From contig NZ_CP043839.1 of the NCBI RefSeq assembly GCF_032878955.1, positions 4,898,001 through 4,962,000 on the forward strand: DNA of 64,000 nucleotides, read 5' to 3'. Position 1 is the first letter of the stretch, and each line of letters starts with the position of its first letter. Below are positions 62,408 through 64,000 of the stretch, piece after piece. The notes under the pieces were generated by a model. The model did not search any database. It had not been told where the DNA came from and saw only the letters and a program-made list of their open reading frames with translations. The position numbers and the translations under genes are program-made. The stretch is from Butyricimonas paravirosa. Its GTDB lineage: Bacteria > Bacteroidota > Bacteroidia > Bacteroidales > Marinifilaceae.

Positions 62408-63487
62408 ATGAAAAAATTAGACTTATATATTATCCGGAAGTTCCTAGGTACCTTTTTCTTTTCGATGGTACTGATCTTGAGTATTGTCGTGGTTTTCGAC
62501 CTTTCGGAGAGATTGGAGAAATTTATTGAGAACGAGGCTCCCGTGAAGGCGATCATATTTGATTATTACCTGAATTTCGTGCCTTATTTTGCGAACGTGT
62601 TTTCCTCGTTGTTTACTTTTATTTCTGTTATTTTCTTCACGTCAAAGATGGCTTATAATAGTGAGATTATTGCTATTTTAAGTACGGGTATCAGTTTCCG
62701 GAGAATGGTCCGGCCATACATGATATCGGCCGGGGTGATTGCCTGTTTGTCACTTCTTTTGAGTGCTTTTATTATTCCGAATGCCAACAAGAAGCGGATC
62801 GAGTTCTCCGAGCAATATATTTGGAAAAAGTATAGTAACAAGGAAGAGAATATTCACCGGCAGATTGCACCGGGTGTTTTTATCTACATGTCGAGTTTTA
62901 ACGTGTATTCCAGCCGGGGTAATGATTTTACCTACGAGGTATTTCGGGAGGATACGCTGGTTAGTAAGTTGACGGCAAAATCTATTTCATGGAATAAAGA
63001 ACTTGAGAAGTGGCGGATTAACAACTGGACGCTACGGGAATTTGACGGGATCAAGGAGACTTACACGACAGGACAAACTATTGACACGCTATTAAATTTT
63101 AGTGCGGCGGAATTCTCCGAGGACCCCAAGAAAATTAAGGAGCGCTTGACATTACCGGAACTGGATGAATACATCGCCCGGCAAAAATTGCGGGGAAGTA
63201 GTAACGTGGTTGAGTTCCAGATTGAGAAGTACAAGATGTTTTCGGGCGCTTTCGCTACATTTATATTGACGTTAATCGGGGTATGTATCGCTTCCCGTAA
63301 GATTCGGGGAGGAATGGGGTTCCATTTGGGATTGGGATTGTTAATCAGTTTCTCGTACATATTATTTATGCAATTTTCCACGGTTTTTGCAACCAATGGA
63401 GGCATGAGTCCGTTATTAGCGGTATGGATACCGAATATGTTATTTGCTGTGGTGGCGTTATTTGTATACCGGGCGGCACCGAAATAA
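62408..63487 (+). CDS. LptF/LptG family permease
   Basis: This 359-residue inner-membrane protein has three N-terminal helices (FLGTFFFSMVLILSIVVVFD; FANVFSSLFTFISVIFF; a third near residue 105), a periplasmic beta-jellyroll middle and three C-terminal helices ending VVALFVYRAAPK, the YjgP/YjgQ layout. LptF and LptG form the transmembrane part of the ABC complex that extracts lipopolysaccharide. Which of the two this is cannot be said. It is probably co-transcribed with tgt. Confidence 0.93.
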   Translation: MKKLDLYIIRKFLGTFFFSMVLILSIVVVFDLSERLEKFIENEAPVKAIIFDYYLNFVPYFANVFSSLFTFISVIFFTSKMAYNSEIIAILSTGISFRRMVRPYMISAGVIACLSLLLSAFIIPNANKKRIEFSEQYIWKKYSNKEENIHRQIAPGVFIYMSSFNVYSSRGNDFTYEVFREDTLVSKLTAKSISWNKELEKWRINNWTLREFDGIKETYTTGQTIDTLLNFSAAEFSEDPKKIKERLTLPELDEYIARQKLRGSSNVVEFQIEKYKMFSGAFATFILTLIGVCIASRKIRGGMGFHLGLGLLISFSYILFMQFSTVFATNGGMSPLLAVWIPNMLFAVVALFVYRAAPK

Positions 63488-63524
63488 TTGAATGTTGAAA
63501 ATGTAGAATTGAAAATGAATAATT
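63485..63524. repeat. AT-rich word repeat (ATTGAAAA type)
   Basis: AATTGAATGTTGAAAATG and GAATTGAAAATGAATAATT words begin at the LptF/G stop codon. They belong to the family seen at 16466 and 18005. Confidence 0.55.
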
Positions 63525-63629
63525 AAGAAGGTATGAAAAATGAGTGCATATCTTCAATCAATAGAATAGGCCGATGAGGGCTATAAGCAAGAATCATAAA
63601 TTTAAAATCAAAAATTTATACGTAAGTAT

Positions 63630-64000
63630 ATGAATAGGGAGACTAAAAGACCTAGAATTACAAGGCCGATCGAGAATCGTGATGAGAATCGTCGGAGCAG
63701 AACACCGCGTTTCGAAAACCGTGAAGGTGGAGAAAGCGAAACAAGAAGACCTAACCGTTTCAACACGGACAGACCGAGACGGGAACAAGGACACGGGTAT
63801 ATCCGTGATTTGAACAAAGAACGGGAGAGAGAGCGTAACGAGGGTACGGGAGATCGAGATAACGGGAATCGTTATTACCGGGATTCAGATAGAAACCGTG
63901 AAAGAGGGGATCGGGATAATAATCGTTACGAGAATCGGGATAATAGAAGATCGTACGAGAGAGGTAACAGGGATAACAATCGTTTTTCCGATCGTGGAGA
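63630..64000 (+). CDS. Arg/Asn/Asp-rich protein, N-terminal part
   Basis: From the ATG at 63630 the frame stays open to the window edge (123 codons). It is extremely rich in Arg, Asn, Asp and Glu (e.g. RPRITRPIENRDENRR, RDNNRYENRDNRRSYERGN), a disordered RNA-binding-like extension. In Bacteroidales such extensions commonly precede an RsuA/RluB-type pseudouridine synthase, so this is the best guess, but no catalytic part is within the window. The Arg-rich tail of the pnp product is similar in style. Confidence 0.6.
   Translation, partial: MNRETKRPRITRPIENRDENRRSRTPRFENREGGESETRRPNRFNTDRPRREQGHGYIRDLNKERERERNEGTGDRDNGNRYYRDSDRNRERGDRDNNRYENRDNRRSYERGNRDNNRFSDRG

Noticed and set aside
1..64000. 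tRNA, rRNA or complete insertion sequence
   Set aside because: No cloverleaf-like T-arm sequences, rRNA segments or transposase-like proteins were recognised in the window.

Overview
The window looks like chromosomal DNA from a Bacteroidales bacterium, most likely of the Odoribacter/Butyricimonas type. Evidence: the promoter-like box TAnnTTTG recurs upstream of genes on both strands; there is a sigma/FecR/SusC/SusD locus, a UpxY-type antiterminator heading a capsule locus, and Bacteroidetes-type Tgt and topoisomerase IV. Genus is inference; phylum and order are well supported.

Layout. 1-3.5 kb: a DUF1573 protein (partial), rpsO and pnp. 3.6-13.2 kb: ECF sigma factor, FecR anti-sigma factor, SusC with an STN domain, SusD and two secreted thioredoxin-fold proteins, forming an envelope signalling and uptake locus with no glycoside hydrolase. 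13.2-14.6 kb: a MITE-like element and a PdxA paralogue that has lost its metal ligands. 14.7-19.9 kb (minus): five genes resembling heterodisulfide reductase subunits (HdrC, HdrB, HdrA, a small ferredoxin-like protein, and a membrane HdrE/HdrD or DsrM/DsrK fusion), divergent from a rubrerythrin gene. 20.8-21.3 kb: a HEPN-domain gene relic and a probable invertible promoter. 21.6-43.6 kb: a capsule/O-antigen type locus opening with UpxY and a UpxZ-like gene, then UDP-ManNAcA synthesis (WecB, WecC), flippase, a QueC-like PP-loop protein, F420-hydrogenase-beta-like and pyruvyl transferase genes, polymerase, a second UDP-sugar dehydrogenase, glycosyltransferases, a WbpG-like amidotransferase, a fused oxidoreductase, a heparinase-fold protein, a sugar reductase and a WecA-like initiating transferase. 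A toxin-antitoxin pair lies inside it. The stretch from about 25.2 to 34.9 kb is visibly more AT-rich than its flanks, suggesting acquired cargo.

43.7-64 kb returns to core genes: an AAA/DUF4143 ATPase behind a 32-bp tandem repeat, biotin ligase, parE, parC, shikimate kinase, an AddB-like nuclease, nitroreductase, a degenerate FAH-family protein, acyl-CoA ligase, PepD, a DPP-IV-like peptidase, tgt, an LptF/G permease and the start of an Arg/Asn/Asp-rich protein. Intergenic spaces carry AT-rich word repeats, two MITE-like palindromic elements and strong hairpin terminators. No tRNA, rRNA, CRISPR array, complete insertion sequence or site-specific recombinase was seen.

The points most worth following are the invertible promoter, apparently captured in the OFF orientation for the capsule locus; the Hdr-like redox operon with a degenerate HdrB; and two probable pseudoenzymes, PdxA-like and FAH-like, whose metal-binding residues are all replaced.
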